A stretch of 64,000 nucleotides of DNA, from NCBI RefSeq assembly GCF_014650335.1, contig NZ_BMUT01000006.1, positions 62,001 through 126,000 on the forward strand. Direction: 5' to 3'. Made by a program: the position numbers and the translations under genes. This DNA is from Streptomyces hiroshimensis. Its GTDB lineage: Bacteria; Actinomycetota; Actinomycetes; Streptomycetales; Streptomycetaceae. Position 1 is the stretch's first letter; every line of letters starts with the position of its first letter. Shown here piece after piece: positions 17,008 through 26,235 of this stretch. The notes beneath the pieces are model-generated. The model did not search any database, was not told the origin of the DNA, and saw only the letters and a program-made list of their open reading frames with translations.

Positions 17008-17430
17008 GTGGTCGAGTTTCGTATCGACCGGCGCAGTGGGGTCGCCACGTACCTGCAGATCGTCCAGCAGGTCAAACAGGCCCTCCGGCTGGGGCTGCTC
17101 GCGCCCGGGGACAAGCTGCCCACGGCCAAGGAGGTCGTCGCAGCCACGGCGATCAACCCCAACACCGTCCTGAAGGCCTACCGCGAGCTCGACCGCGAGG
17201 GGCTGGTCGAGGCGCGCCCCGGGCTCGGGACGTTCGTGCGGCGTTCGCTGGCCCGGCCGCAGGCCGCCGCCGGGTCGCCGCTGCGGGCCGAGCTGGCGGA
17301 CTGGATGCACCGCGCCCGCGAGGCCGGCCTCGACCGGGAGGACGTTGCCGCGCTGCTCGCCTCCGTCCTGGAGGAGGGGTTCGACGGGCCCCCGGGGACC
17401 ACGGGGACAGCAGCGCACGAAGCGACGTAG
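17008..17430 (+). CDS. GntR-family (YtrA-type) transcriptional regulator
   Basis: This 140-residue regulator starts at GTG 17008, chosen because AAAGGGG sits correctly before it. The winged-helix domain spans about 5-75 (GVATYLQIVQQVKQALRLG, GDKLPTAKEVVAATAINPN, VLKAYRELDREGLVEARPG). The C-terminal tail is short and helical, typical of the YtrA subfamily. It leads a three-gene unit with an ABC ATPase and permease. The perfect inverted repeat overlapping its translation start suggests autorepression of the whole unit. Confidence 0.88.
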   Translation: MVEFRIDRRSGVATYLQIVQQVKQALRLGLLAPGDKLPTAKEVVAATAINPNTVLKAYRELDREGLVEARPGLGTFVRRSLARPQAAAGSPLRAELADWMHRAREAGLDREDVAALLASVLEEGFDGPPGTTGTAAHEAT

Positions 17431-17474
17431 CGCGCGAAGCGAAAGCGAAGTAGCGGGACCGAGTGGGGGAGAAC

Positions 17475-18449
17475 ATGACCGGCCTTACGTTTCAGCCCGA
17501 GCGGACCGCCGTCGAGGCCGTGGGTCTCGGCGCGCGGTACCGGCGCCGCTGGGCGCTGCAGGACTGCTCCTTCCGCCTCCCCGCGGGCCGGGTCTGCGCC
17601 CTCGTGGGGCCCAACGGCGCGGGCAAGTCCACGCTGCTGTCGCTCGCCGCGGGGCTGCGCCGCCCGGCCGAGGGCTCGCTCACCGTCTTCGGCGGCCGCC
17701 CCGGCGCCGCGGACGTCCGCCCCCGCATCGCCTACCTCTCCCAGGACAAGCCGCTCTACCCCCGGTTCACCATCGCCGACACCCTGCGCATGGGCCGCGA
17801 GCTGAACCCGGGCCGCTGGGACCAGGCCGTCGCCGAGCGCACGGTCGCCGACGGCGGCCTGTCGCACGAGGCCCGCATCGGCGATCTCTCCGGCGGCCAG
17901 CGCACCCGCGTCGCCCTCGCCCTCGCCTTCGGCAAGCGGCCCGAACTCCTGCTGCTCGACGAGCCGATGGCCGACCTCGACCCCCTCGTGCGGCACGAGA
18001 TGACGGCCGCCCTCATGGCGCAGGCCGCCGAGCACGCCACCACCGTCGTGATCGCCTCCCACGTCCTCGCCGAACTCGAGGGCGTCTGCGACTACCTGCT
18101 GCTGATAGCCGACGGCCGGGTGCGCCTCGCGGGCGAGGTCGAGGACCTGCTCGCCGCGCACTCCGTCCTCGTCGGCCGGCACGAAGGTCCCGGCCTTCCA
18201 CGGGAGTTCGCCACGCACACCGTCGTGGAGTCCCGCGCCACGGGGCGGCAGCTGACCGCCCTCGTGCGGCCCGACGGCCCGCTCCCCGAGCAGTGGCGGG
18301 CCACCGAGCCCTCCCTGGAGGAGCTCCTCCTCGCCCACCTGCGCTCGCCCGGCGCCCCCGCGCTCCTGACCCCCAGCGCGGAGCCGCGCGCGCTCCGCCG
18401 CCGGCTGCACGCCCAGGGTGCGTCGCGCCTGCCGGAAGCGGCCGCATGA
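17475..18449 (+). CDS. ABC transporter ATP-binding protein
   Basis: This 324-residue protein starts at ATG 17475 behind GTGGGGGAG. A Walker A motif (GPNGAGKST), Q-loop (YLSQDKPLY), signature LSGGQRTRVALALA, Walker B LLLLDEPMAD and switch His (ASHVLAELE) are all present. The last ~100 residues are an extension found in drug/antibiotic-type exporters. Its stop overlaps the permease ATG by 4 bp. With the YtrA-type regulator in front, an efflux role against cell-wall-active or peptide antibiotics is possible; the substrate is not deducible. Confidence 0.88.
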   Translation: MTGLTFQPERTAVEAVGLGARYRRRWALQDCSFRLPAGRVCALVGPNGAGKSTLLSLAAGLRRPAEGSLTVFGGRPGAADVRPRIAYLSQDKPLYPRFTIADTLRMGRELNPGRWDQAVAERTVADGGLSHEARIGDLSGGQRTRVALALAFGKRPELLLLDEPMADLDPLVRHEMTAALMAQAAEHATTVVIASHVLAELEGVCDYLLLIADGRVRLAGEVEDLLAAHSVLVGRHEGPGLPREFATHTVVESRATGRQLTALVRPDGPLPEQWRATEPSLEELLLAHLRSPGAPALLTPSAEPRALRRRLHAQGASRLPEAAA

Positions 18450-19513
18450 GCACCACCGCGAGCGTCACCCGCATCACCCCGGGCGGACCCGTCGGACCCG
18501 TCGGACCCGTCGGACCCGTAGAGCCCGCAGGACGCCCGCCCCGCAGCCTCGGCATCGCCTGGCTCGTCTGGCGCCAGCACCGCACCACCGCCTGGATCGC
18601 CCTCGCCGTCCTCGCCGCCCTCTGCGCCGAGCTCGTGTGGCTGCGCAGCGCCATGACCGGTTACGTCGCGCAGCACGGCCTGGCCGTCCCGTGCCCCGAC
18701 GGGGACGGATGCGCGGCCCGCCATGCCGCCGTCGACGGCTTCCGGGGCCGCTTCCTCGACGTCATCGGCTACAACGCCCTCCTGCTGGAGTTCCTGCCGT
18801 TCCTCGCCGGCCTGTTCGTGGCCGGGCCCGTGGTCGCGCGCGAGCTGGAGAGCGGTACGTACAAGGTGGCGTGGACGCAGTCCGTCTCGCCGCTGCGCTG
18901 GTTCGCCGTGAAGCTCGGCCTGCCGGTCCTCGCCCTGGTCGCGGGCGCCTCGCTGCTGTCCGCGGCGTTCACCTGGACCTGGCGGCCCGTGGGGCATCTC
19001 GAACAGGGCCGGCTGGTGGACGGCAACCGCTGGTACGAGGCGTTCGACGCGCTCGGGCCCGCGCCCGTCGCGGGCGTGCTGTTCGGCGCCGCGCTCGGGG
19101 CGCTCACCGGTCTGCTGGTGCGGCGCGCTCCGGCCGCAATGGCCGCCACGGTCGCCGTGTGCGCGGTGCTGTACTGGCCGCTGACCGCCGTCCGCCCGTA
19201 TCTGGCGGACCCGGTCACGCAGACCCGCCCGGCGTCGGCCGACTATCCCCCTGCGCTCTCCGGCAGCGATTCCTGGCGCTACGAGCGCGGGATGACCACC
19301 CCGTCGGGCGGGCGCCTGCCCGATGCACGCTGCATCGAGGCCTCTTCGATCCAGCACTGCGTCACCGGGCACGGAGCGGACGGCTGGTACCTCGACTACC
19401 ACCCGGCCGCGCACTTCCAGCGCCTGGAGTGGGCCGAGGCGGGGCTCGTGACGGCCGCGGCGGCCGTCCTCGCCGGGGGCGCGGTGTGGCGGCTGCGGCG
19501 CCTCTGCCCCTGA
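18446..19513 (+). CDS. ABC transporter permease
   Basis: This 355-residue membrane protein has about six hydrophobic segments and is coupled by ATGA to the ATPase. The N-terminus carries a short Gly-Pro-Val repeat (three 9-base units) before the first membrane helix (WIALAVLAALCAELVWL). The segment RELESGTYKVAWTQSVSPLRWFAVKL is typical of ABC-2 type permeases. A long extracytoplasmic loop of ~100 residues with three Cys lies before the last helix. It probably dimerises with itself and works with the ATPase upstream. Confidence 0.82.
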   Translation: MSTTASVTRITPGGPVGPVGPVGPVEPAGRPPRSLGIAWLVWRQHRTTAWIALAVLAALCAELVWLRSAMTGYVAQHGLAVPCPDGDGCAARHAAVDGFRGRFLDVIGYNALLLEFLPFLAGLFVAGPVVARELESGTYKVAWTQSVSPLRWFAVKLGLPVLALVAGASLLSAAFTWTWRPVGHLEQGRLVDGNRWYEAFDALGPAPVAGVLFGAALGALTGLLVRRAPAAMAATVAVCAVLYWPLTAVRPYLADPVTQTRPASADYPPALSGSDSWRYERGMTTPSGGRLPDARCIEASSIQHCVTGHGADGWYLDYHPAAHFQRLEWAEAGLVTAAAAVLAGGAVWRLRRLCP

Positions 19514-19581
19514 GGGAGGGCCTCTGTCCCTGAGGGGAGAGCCTGTGCCCCTGACGGACAGGACGCCCACACGCCATGTGG

Positions 19582-19603
19582 GCTTCACCCGTGATTCAAC
19601 CGC
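19582..19603 (+). promoter_or_regulatory. Probable PHO box upstream of ppk
   Basis: TTCACCC (19584) and TTCAACC (19595) are spaced exactly 11 bp, as in the direct repeat units bound by PhoP in Streptomyces (consensus G[GT]TCAYYYR). It lies about 125 bp before the ppk start. ppk is an established member of the PhoP regulon in S. coelicolor/S. lividans. Confidence 0.6.
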
Positions 19604-19726
19604 GGTTGCGAGCCTTGCGGAATGCAGCCCGCTGTGCCCCCCGTACCCGCTCGAAGGCTCCGCGCCGCCCCCGCCGCGCCCTCCTTCGACGCGCCCGGCC
19701 CGCCCCCGGCGCGGCACCATGGGAAC

Positions 19727-22135
19727 ATGACCCAGTCGTCCAGCGCACAGGCCCATGACCAGCCGCACGGCGACCGCGACGAGCGCAGCGAGCGCGACGC
19801 GCGCAGCGACCTGAACGGCCGCAACGGCCGCAGCGACCGCTTCGGCGAGGGATACGGCAACCCGCAGCCCTCCGTCGGGTCCATCGCCGCGCACCGGCCC
19901 TTCGCCGTGGCCTCCCCCGCCGCCTCGCCCGGCCTGGAGCCCGACCTGGACGCCGACCTCGGCCCGTACGCGCACGGCGGATACGACCACGACGCGTACG
20001 GCCACGGCCCGGCCTACGCCCCCGGCCACGACGACGCCGACGACGACCCCTACGGCGACGGGCCGCTCCCGCAGGGCCGCTTCCTGGACCGCGAGCGCAG
20101 CTGGCTGGCCTTCAACGAGCGCGTCCTGGAGCTGGCCGAGGACCCGGCGACGCCCCTGCTGGAGCGCGCGAACTTCCTCGCGATCTTCGCGAGCAACCTG
20201 GACGAGTTCTTCATGGTCCGCGTGGCCGGCCTCAAGCGCCGCATCGCCACCGGCGTCGCCACCCGCTCCGCCTCCGGCCTGCAGCCCCGCGAGGTGCTGG
20301 AGCTGATCTGGACCCGCTCCCGCGAGCTCATGGCCCGGCACGCCGCCTGCTACCAGCAGGACGTCGCCCCCGAGCTCGCCGAGAAGGGCATCCACCTCAT
20401 CCGCTGGCACGAGCTGACCGACAAGGAGCAGGGCCGCCTCTTCACCCTCTTCCGGCAGCAGATCTTCCCCGTGCTGACGCCGCTGGCCGTCGACCCCGCG
20501 CACCCGTTCCCGTACATCTCGGGGCTCTCCCTCAACCTCGCCGTGGTCGTCCGCAACCCCGTGAGCGGGCACGACCACTTCGCCCGGGTGAAGGTCCCGC
20601 CGATCCTCTCCCGCTTCCTGGAGGCCTCCCCGCAGCGCTACGTCCCCCTGGAGGACGTCATCGCCGCGCACCTGGAGGAGCTCTTCCCCGGCATGGAGGT
20701 GCTCGCGCACCACATGTTCCGCGTGACGCGCAACGAGGACCTGGAGGTCGAGGAGGACGACGCGGAGAACCTGCTGCAGGCGCTGGAGAAGGAGCTCATG
20801 CGCCGCCGCTTCGGCCCGCCCGTGCGGCTGGAGGTCGAGGAGACCATCGACCCGTACGTGCTCGACCTCCTCGTCCGCGAGCTGAAGATCTCCGACGCCG
20901 AGGTCTATCCGCTGCCCGGCCCGCTCGACCTCACCGCGCTCTTCCGCATCGCCGCCCTCGACCGGCCCGAGCTCAAGTACCCCAAGTTCGTGGCGGGCAC
21001 GCACCGTGACCTCGCCGAGGTCGAGTCGGCGTCCGCGCCCGACATCTTCGCCGCCCTGCGCGAGCGCGACGTCCTGCTGCACCACCCGTACGACTCGTTC
21101 TCCACCTCCGTGCAGGCGTTCCTGGAGCAGGCGGCGACCGACCCCGACGTCCTCGCCATCAAGCAGACCCTCTACCGGACCTCCGGCGAGGACTCGCCCA
21201 TCGTCGACGCCCTGATAGACGCGGCCGAGTCGGGCAAGCAGGTGCTCGTCCTCGTCGAGATCAAGGCGCGCTTCGACGAGCAGGCCAACATCAAGTGGGC
21301 GCGCAAGCTGGAGGAGGCGGGCTGCCACGTCGTCTACGGCCTGGTGGGCCTCAAGACGCACTGCAAGCTCTCCCTGGTCGTCCGCCAGGAGGGCGACACC
21401 CTGCGCCGCTACTCGCACGTCGGCACCGGCAACTACCACCCCAAGACCGCGCGGCTGTACGAGGACCTCGGGCTGCTCACCGCCGACCCGCAGGTCGGCG
21501 CCGACCTCTCCGACCTCTTCAACCGGCTCTCCGGCTACTCGCGCCGCGAGACCTACCGGCGCCTGCTCGTCGCCCCCAGATCCCTGCGGGACGGGCTCGT
21601 CGCCCGCATCGCCAAGGAGGTCGCGCACCACCGCGCCGGGCGGCCCGCGTCCATCCGCGTCAAGGTCAATTCGATGGTCGACGAGACGGTCATCGACGCC
21701 CTGTACCACGCCGCCCGCGCCGGGGTACCGGTCGACGTGTGGGTGCGCGGCATCTGCGCGCTGCGGCCCGGCGTGCCCGGGCTCTCCGAGAACATCCGCG
21801 TCCGCAGCGTCCTCGGCCGCTTCCTGGAGCACTCGCGGGTGTTCGCCTTCGGCAACGGCGGCGAGCCCGAGGTGTGGCTCGGCAGCGCCGACATGATGCA
21901 CCGCAACCTCGACCGGCGTATCGAGACCCTCGTGCGCGTCACCGACCCCGCGCACCGGGCCTCCCTCAGCCGGCTGCTCGAAGCCGGCATGTCCGACTCC
22001 ACCGCCTCCTGGCACCTCGGCCCGGACGGCGGCTGGACGCGGCACGCGACCGACGCCGACGGCCAGCCGCTGCGGAACGTCCAGGAGATGCTCATAGACG
22101 CCCGGAGGCGCCGGCGTGGCTCACCGACCTCATGA
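19727..22135 (+). CDS. ppk: Polyphosphate kinase
   Basis: This 802-residue PPK1 reversibly makes polyphosphate from ATP. Start ATG 19727 follows GGGAAC. The first ~110 residues are a Streptomyces-type low-complexity extension (Asp/Tyr/His/Gly-rich). The core then shows the N domain (FLDRERSWLAFNERVLELA), NLDEFFMVRVAGL, the phospho-His region (HVGTGNYHPKTARLYEDLGL) and SADMMHRNLDRRIE near the end. It is followed with overlap by the CHAD and NUDIX genes. A PHO box upstream fits phosphate control. Confidence 0.95.
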   Translation: MTQSSSAQAHDQPHGDRDERSERDARSDLNGRNGRSDRFGEGYGNPQPSVGSIAAHRPFAVASPAASPGLEPDLDADLGPYAHGGYDHDAYGHGPAYAPGHDDADDDPYGDGPLPQGRFLDRERSWLAFNERVLELAEDPATPLLERANFLAIFASNLDEFFMVRVAGLKRRIATGVATRSASGLQPREVLELIWTRSRELMARHAACYQQDVAPELAEKGIHLIRWHELTDKEQGRLFTLFRQQIFPVLTPLAVDPAHPFPYISGLSLNLAVVVRNPVSGHDHFARVKVPPILSRFLEASPQRYVPLEDVIAAHLEELFPGMEVLAHHMFRVTRNEDLEVEEDDAENLLQALEKELMRRRFGPPVRLEVEETIDPYVLDLLVRELKISDAEVYPLPGPLDLTALFRIAALDRPELKYPKFVAGTHRDLAEVESASAPDIFAALRERDVLLHHPYDSFSTSVQAFLEQAATDPDVLAIKQTLYRTSGEDSPIVDALIDAAESGKQVLVLVEIKARFDEQANIKWARKLEEAGCHVVYGLVGLKTHCKLSLVVRQEGDTLRRYSHVGTGNYHPKTARLYEDLGLLTADPQVGADLSDLFNRLSGYSRRETYRRLLVAPRSLRDGLVARIAKEVAHHRAGRPASIRVKVNSMVDETVIDALYHAARAGVPVDVWVRGICALRPGVPGLSENIRVRSVLGRFLEHSRVFAFGNGGEPEVWLGSADMMHRNLDRRIETLVRVTDPAHRASLSRLLEAGMSDSTASWHLGPDGGWTRHATDADGQPLRNVQEMLIDARRRRRGSPTS

Positions 22136-23447
22136 CCCGGCGCTCACGGACGATGATGCGCTTGCCGCGCTTGCCCCGCCTGCGGGCACTGCCGCACTCA
22201 CCGGCACTGCCGCGCCTGCGGGCACTGCCGCGCTTACGAACACCGCCGCCGGGGGGCAGGACACGATGACGACGAAGTACCCGGCCGTGCGCACCGCCGC
22301 CGGCGGCCCTGCCGGCCCGTCCGGCGCCGGCCCGTCCGGCCCCGCCGGCACGGCGACCGCCGGCGACGTCCTGGCCGGCTACCTGCAGGCCCAGGCCGTC
22401 GACTTCCTGCGCAGCCTGCGGCTGCACGGCGAGAGCGGCGCCGACGCCGACGAGGCGGGAGAGGCGGCGCGCCTGCTGCGCCGGTCCGCCCGGCGCATCG
22501 CCGGGGCCCTGTACGTCTACCGCCCGCTGACGGACACCGACTGGACCGACCAGCTCCGTACGGAGCTCGTGTGGCTGTCGGACGTGCTGGGGCGCGAGCA
22601 CGCCTACGCGGCGCGGCTCGCCCGGCTGCGGGGGGCGCTGCACCGGCTCTCCGGTGCCTCCGGCGGGTCCGGTGGCTCCGGTGCGGAAGCGCCCGGCGGC
22701 GGGCTGACGGTCGGGGCGGCCCGTGCCGGAGCCCTCCTGGAGCGGCAGCTGACGCTGGCGCGGACGCGCGCCCACTCCGCGGCGCTCCAGGCGCTCGGGA
22801 CCTCGCGCTTCCACGCCGTCGCCGACGCCGCGGCCCTGCTCGCCTCCGAGGTGCCCCTCGACCCCGGGGCGCGCAGCCTCCTCGCCCGCGAGGCCCTGCC
22901 CCGCCTCGCCGAACAGGCGCAGCGCCGGCTGACCGAGGCGGCGGAGGCGCTGCCGCTGGCCGCCGCAGGGCACCCGTACAACGCCGAGGCCCTCGCCCAC
23001 GGCCTCGCCGCCGCCTCCGCGCCCGACGGCCCGCCCGCCGAGGGGCGGCAGGACGCGCCCTGGCACCAGGTGCGGCGGCTCGTGCGGCTGCGGCGGTACG
23101 CACAGGAGGTGCTCGACGAGCACGAGCAGACCGAGGTCGAGCCGTCCCTGTCCGTCCGCCTCCTCGGCGCCGGCCAGGCCCTCGACCGCCACCGCGACGC
23201 CGCCGAGGCCGCCGCAGCCGCCGCCGCGGCCGCCCGCACCCCCCGCATCGCCCCGGCCACCGCGTACGCCCTCGGCATCCTCCACGCCGACCAGCGCCAC
23301 GAGGTCGAGGCGTCCCGCTTCGCGTTCGGCCGGATCTGGCAGCGGGTGGCGGCGGTGACGGCGGTGACGGCGGGGACTGTGGGCTCGGCAGGGACGGCAG
23401 GGACGGCAGGGGCGGTGGGGACTGTGGGCAAGGCGGGGGCGTCGTGA
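22116..23447 (+). CDS. CHAD-domain protein
   Basis: This is a 443-residue protein with GTG 22116 overlapping the end of ppk by 20 bp. An internal ATG at 22266 is an alternative that would remove a repeat-rich Ala/Thr/Pro head made of four 18-base units. The conserved helical histidine domain spans about 75-400 (DFLRSLRLHGESG, LLRRSARRIAGALYVYRPL, WLSDVLGREHAYAARL). CHAD proteins bind polyphosphate, which fits the position after ppk. The end is a Gly/Thr/Val low-complexity tail. Confidence 0.85.
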   Translation: MAHRPHDPALTDDDALAALAPPAGTAALTGTAAPAGTAALTNTAAGGQDTMTTKYPAVRTAAGGPAGPSGAGPSGPAGTATAGDVLAGYLQAQAVDFLRSLRLHGESGADADEAGEAARLLRRSARRIAGALYVYRPLTDTDWTDQLRTELVWLSDVLGREHAYAARLARLRGALHRLSGASGGSGGSGAEAPGGGLTVGAARAGALLERQLTLARTRAHSAALQALGTSRFHAVADAAALLASEVPLDPGARSLLAREALPRLAEQAQRRLTEAAEALPLAAAGHPYNAEALAHGLAAASAPDGPPAEGRQDAPWHQVRRLVRLRRYAQEVLDEHEQTEVEPSLSVRLLGAGQALDRHRDAAEAAAAAAAAARTPRIAPATAYALGILHADQRHEVEASRFAFGRIWQRVAAVTAVTAGTVGSAGTAGTAGAVGTVGKAGAS

Positions 23448-23881
23448 CGGCGGAGGCGCCGCTGCGCGCGGCGGGCTGCGTGCTGTGGCGGCGGGGGCGG
23501 GACGGGACGCTGGAGATCGCCCTGGTTCATCGTCCTAAATATGGCGATTGGTCTCATCCGAAAGGCAAGCTCAAGCGGGGCGAGGACGCCCTGGGCGGCG
23601 CGGTGCGCGAGGTCCGCGAGGAGACGGGCATGGAGTGCGAGCCGGGCGGGGTCCTGCCCACCGCCCGCTACGCCGTCGACGGCCGCCCCAAGGAGGTCCG
23701 CTACTGGGCGGCCCGCGCCACGGAGGGCACGTTCGTGCCGAGCAGGGAGGTGGACCGGGTGGTGTGGCTGCCGCCCGGGGAGGCGAGGAAACGTTTGACG
23801 GAGGAGAGGGACAGGGAACTGCTGGACGCGCTGCTGGCGATGATCAGCTCGCCGGAGCCAGGGCCTCCCAGCGCACCGTGA
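23444..23881 (+). CDS. NUDIX hydrolase
   Basis: This 145-residue protein starts at GTG 23444, overlapping the CHAD stop (GTGA). The NUDIX box is complete: GEDALGGAVREVREETGMEC. An N-terminal strand with AAGCVLWRR and WSHPKGKLKRG precedes it. In polyphosphate gene groups this type may hydrolyse (di)nucleoside or inositol polyphosphates; the substrate is not determined here. Its 3' end overlaps the convergent methyltransferase gene by 38 bp. Confidence 0.88.
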   Translation: MTAEAPLRAAGCVLWRRGRDGTLEIALVHRPKYGDWSHPKGKLKRGEDALGGAVREVREETGMECEPGGVLPTARYAVDGRPKEVRYWAARATEGTFVPSREVDRVVWLPPGEARKRLTEERDRELLDALLAMISSPEPGPPSAP

Positions 23882-24653
23882 CCTCGCCCTGCCGCCACCG
23901 CCGCGGCCCGTCCGTCACCGGCCAGTCGGCGCGCAACGTGGAAACCGTACGGATCCACCGCTGCCGGGCGCCGAGCGACGCGTATGGCGCCGCAGCGGCC
24001 CAGGCCCGGTCGAAGTCGCGCAGAAACGCATGCACCGGCTCGCCCGGGACATTGCGGTGGATGAGCGCCTTGGGCAGGCGTTCGGCCAGGTCGGAGGGGG
24101 TGGCCAGGGAGCCGAGGCGGGTGGCGAAGGTGACCGTGCGGGGGCCCTCGGGGCCGAGTGCGACCCACACGTGCCGCCGCCCGATCTCGTCGCAGGTGCC
24201 CTCCACGAGCAGCCCGTCCGGCGCGAGCCGCGCGCACAGCCGGGCCCAGACGGCGGCGACCTCGCCCTCGTCGTACTGGCGCAGCACGTTCGCGGCGCGG
24301 ATGAGCGCCGGCCGCCGCCCGCCGCCGAGCGGCACCTCGAAGCCGCCGTGCCGGAAGGACAGGCCCTCGCGCGCGTACGGCTCGGCCGCGGCCACGCGCG
24401 CGGGCTCGATCTCCACCCCCACGACCTCGGCGTCGGCCCGTACGGTGCGCAGCCGCGCGAGCAGCTCGACCGCGGTCCACGGGGCGGCGCCGTAGCCGAG
24501 GTCGACGGCGACGGGGTCGGCGCTGCGGCGCAGCGCGGGCCCGTGGGCGTCGGCGATCCAGCGGTCCATACGGCGCAGCCGGTTCGGATTGGTCGTACCC
24601 CGGGTCACCGCACCGACGGGACGGCTGGGCGGAGAAGGGGTGCGAGCGGCCAT
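23844..24653 (-). CDS. SAM-dependent methyltransferase-like protein
   Basis: This 269-residue protein has a Rossmann methyltransferase fold: DLGYGAAPWTAVELLARL (motif I region), VVGVEIEPARVAAAEPYA (acidic strand 2) and LIRAANVLRQYDEGEVAAVW (motif IV region). A C-terminal part (RAWAAAAPYASLGARQRW) is shared by actinobacterial class I methyltransferases next to mshA. Substrate unknown. It ends inside the convergent NUDIX gene. The 220 bp before mshA (24654-24873) is its promoter region and contains no other gene. Confidence 0.78.
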   Translation of the reverse strand: MAARTPSPPSRPVGAVTRGTTNPNRLRRMDRWIADAHGPALRRSADPVAVDLGYGAAPWTAVELLARLRTVRADAEVVGVEIEPARVAAAEPYAREGLSFRHGGFEVPLGGGRRPALIRAANVLRQYDEGEVAAVWARLCARLAPDGLLVEGTCDEIGRRHVWVALGPEGPRTVTFATRLGSLATPSDLAERLPKALIHRNVPGEPVHAFLRDFDRAWAAAAPYASLGARQRWIRTVSTLRADWPVTDGPRRWRQGEVTVRWEALAPAS

Positions 24654-24873
24654 GCCTTCGAGCGTAAGCGCTGCTCAGCGCGGTCCGTGCCGCGCTCGGG
24701 GAGGGCGGGGCGAGGGTTGGGTCACTCTTTGGCAAAGCGGAAATGCGATTGTGTGTCCGCGGTGTTGCACCGTTGACAAGGTGACGCCCCCCACATGCAC
24801 AACCCCCACACGCACGCCCCACGCAAGCCCCACCCGCACGCCCCACACCTCACGCTGACGGAGGACACGCACG

Positions 24874-26235
24874 GTGAGCCAGTACGCATCCAGGCTCGGC
24901 GCCCGCCGCGGCCGCGCGCTCGGCACCCTCGCAGGCACCCCCCTCCGGCGCCTCGGCGCCCCCCGCAAGCCCCGCCGCATCGCGATGCTCAGCGTTCACA
25001 CCTCGCCGCTCCACCAGCCCGGTACCGGCGACGCGGGCGGCATGAACGTCTACATCGTGGAGCTGGCCAAGCGGCTCGCCGCGATCAACATCGAGGTCGA
25101 GATCTTCACCCGCGCCACCACCGGCGCCCTCCCGCCCGCCGTCGAGCTGGCCCCCGGCGTGCTGGTCCGCCACATCGACGCGGGCCCGTACGAGGGTCTG
25201 GCCAAGGAGGAGCTGCCGGCGCAGCTGTGCGCCTTCACGCACGGCGTGATGCAGGCGTGGGCGGGCCACCGGCCCGGTCACTACGACCTCGTCCACTCCC
25301 ACTACTGGCTCTCCGGCCACGTCGGCTGGCTCGCCGCCGAGCGCTGGGGCGTCCCCCTCGTCCACGCCATGCACACCATGGCCAAGGTCAAGAACGCGGC
25401 GCTCGCCGCAGGCGACACCCCCGAGCCGGACACCCGCGTCATCGGCGAGACCCAGATCGTCCGCGCCGCCGACCGCCTGATCGCCAACACCGACGGCGAG
25501 GCCGCCGAGCTCGTCCACCACTACGACGCCGACCCCGGCAAGGTCGCCGTCGTCCACCCCGGTGTCAACCTCGACCGCTTCACCCCCGGCGACTCCCGCG
25601 CCGCGGCCCGCGAGCGGCTCGGCCTGCCCGCCGACGCCCTCGTCCCGCTCTTCGCGGGCCGCATCCAGCCGCTCAAGGCCCCCGACATCCTGCTGCGCGC
25701 GGTCGCCGTCCTCCTCGGCGAGCGGCCCGAGCTGCGTACGCGCATCGTGGTGCCGGTCGTCGGCGGGCCCAGCGGCAGCGGCCTCGCCAAGCCCGAGGGG
25801 CTGCAGAAGCTCGCCGCCCGGCTCGGCATCGCCGACGTCGTCCGCTTCCGCCCTCCGGTCGGCCAGGAGCAGCTCGCCGACTGGTACCGGGCTGCGTCCG
25901 TGCTGGTCATGCCGTCGTACAGCGAGTCCTTCGGCCTGGTCGCCGCCGAGGCCCAGGCCTGCGCCACGCCGGTGGTCGCGGCGGCCGTCGGCGGCCTGCC
26001 CGTGGCCGTGCGCGACGGCGAGAGCGGCTTCCTCGTCGAGGGACACGACCCGGCCGACTACGCCGCCGCGCTGGGCCGCTTCGCCGACGACCCCTCCCTC
26101 GCGGAGCGGATGGGCGCGGCGGCGGCCCGCCACGCCCGGCACTTCGGCTGGGGCACGGCCGCGGCCGCCACCGCCGAGGTGTACACCGAAGCGATCACCG
26201 AGCGGCGGCGTCGCCTACGCTCGTCGCATGGCTGA
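24874..26235 (+). CDS. mshA: D-inositol-3-phosphate glycosyltransferase
   Basis: This is a 453-residue GT4 enzyme that joins UDP-GlcNAc and inositol-3-phosphate, the first step of mycothiol biosynthesis. It starts at GTG 24874 behind ACGGAGGAC. Diagnostic segments are the N-terminal LSVHTSPLHQPGTGDAGGMNVYI, the HSHYWLSGHVGW motif, FAGRIQPLKAPDIL and the nucleotide-sugar site (PSYSESFGLVAAEAQACATPVVA). The product is cytosolic. A TTGACA hexamer lies at about 24774 in the promoter region. Confidence 0.95.
   Translation: MSQYASRLGARRGRALGTLAGTPLRRLGAPRKPRRIAMLSVHTSPLHQPGTGDAGGMNVYIVELAKRLAAINIEVEIFTRATTGALPPAVELAPGVLVRHIDAGPYEGLAKEELPAQLCAFTHGVMQAWAGHRPGHYDLVHSHYWLSGHVGWLAAERWGVPLVHAMHTMAKVKNAALAAGDTPEPDTRVIGETQIVRAADRLIANTDGEAAELVHHYDADPGKVAVVHPGVNLDRFTPGDSRAAARERLGLPADALVPLFAGRIQPLKAPDILLRAVAVLLGERPELRTRIVVPVVGGPSGSGLAKPEGLQKLAARLGIADVVRFRPPVGQEQLADWYRAASVLVMPSYSESFGLVAAEAQACATPVVAAAVGGLPVAVRDGESGFLVEGHDPADYAAALGRFADDPSLAERMGAAAARHARHFGWGTAAAATAEVYTEAITERRRRLRSSHG

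Noticed and set aside
18092..22045. 1317-codon open frame on the minus strand opposite the ABC genes and ppk
   Set aside because: It is the high-GC shadow of ppk and the ABC genes: composition is Val/Gly/Asp/His-rich, no domain is recognisable, and the plus-strand genes carry clear motifs.
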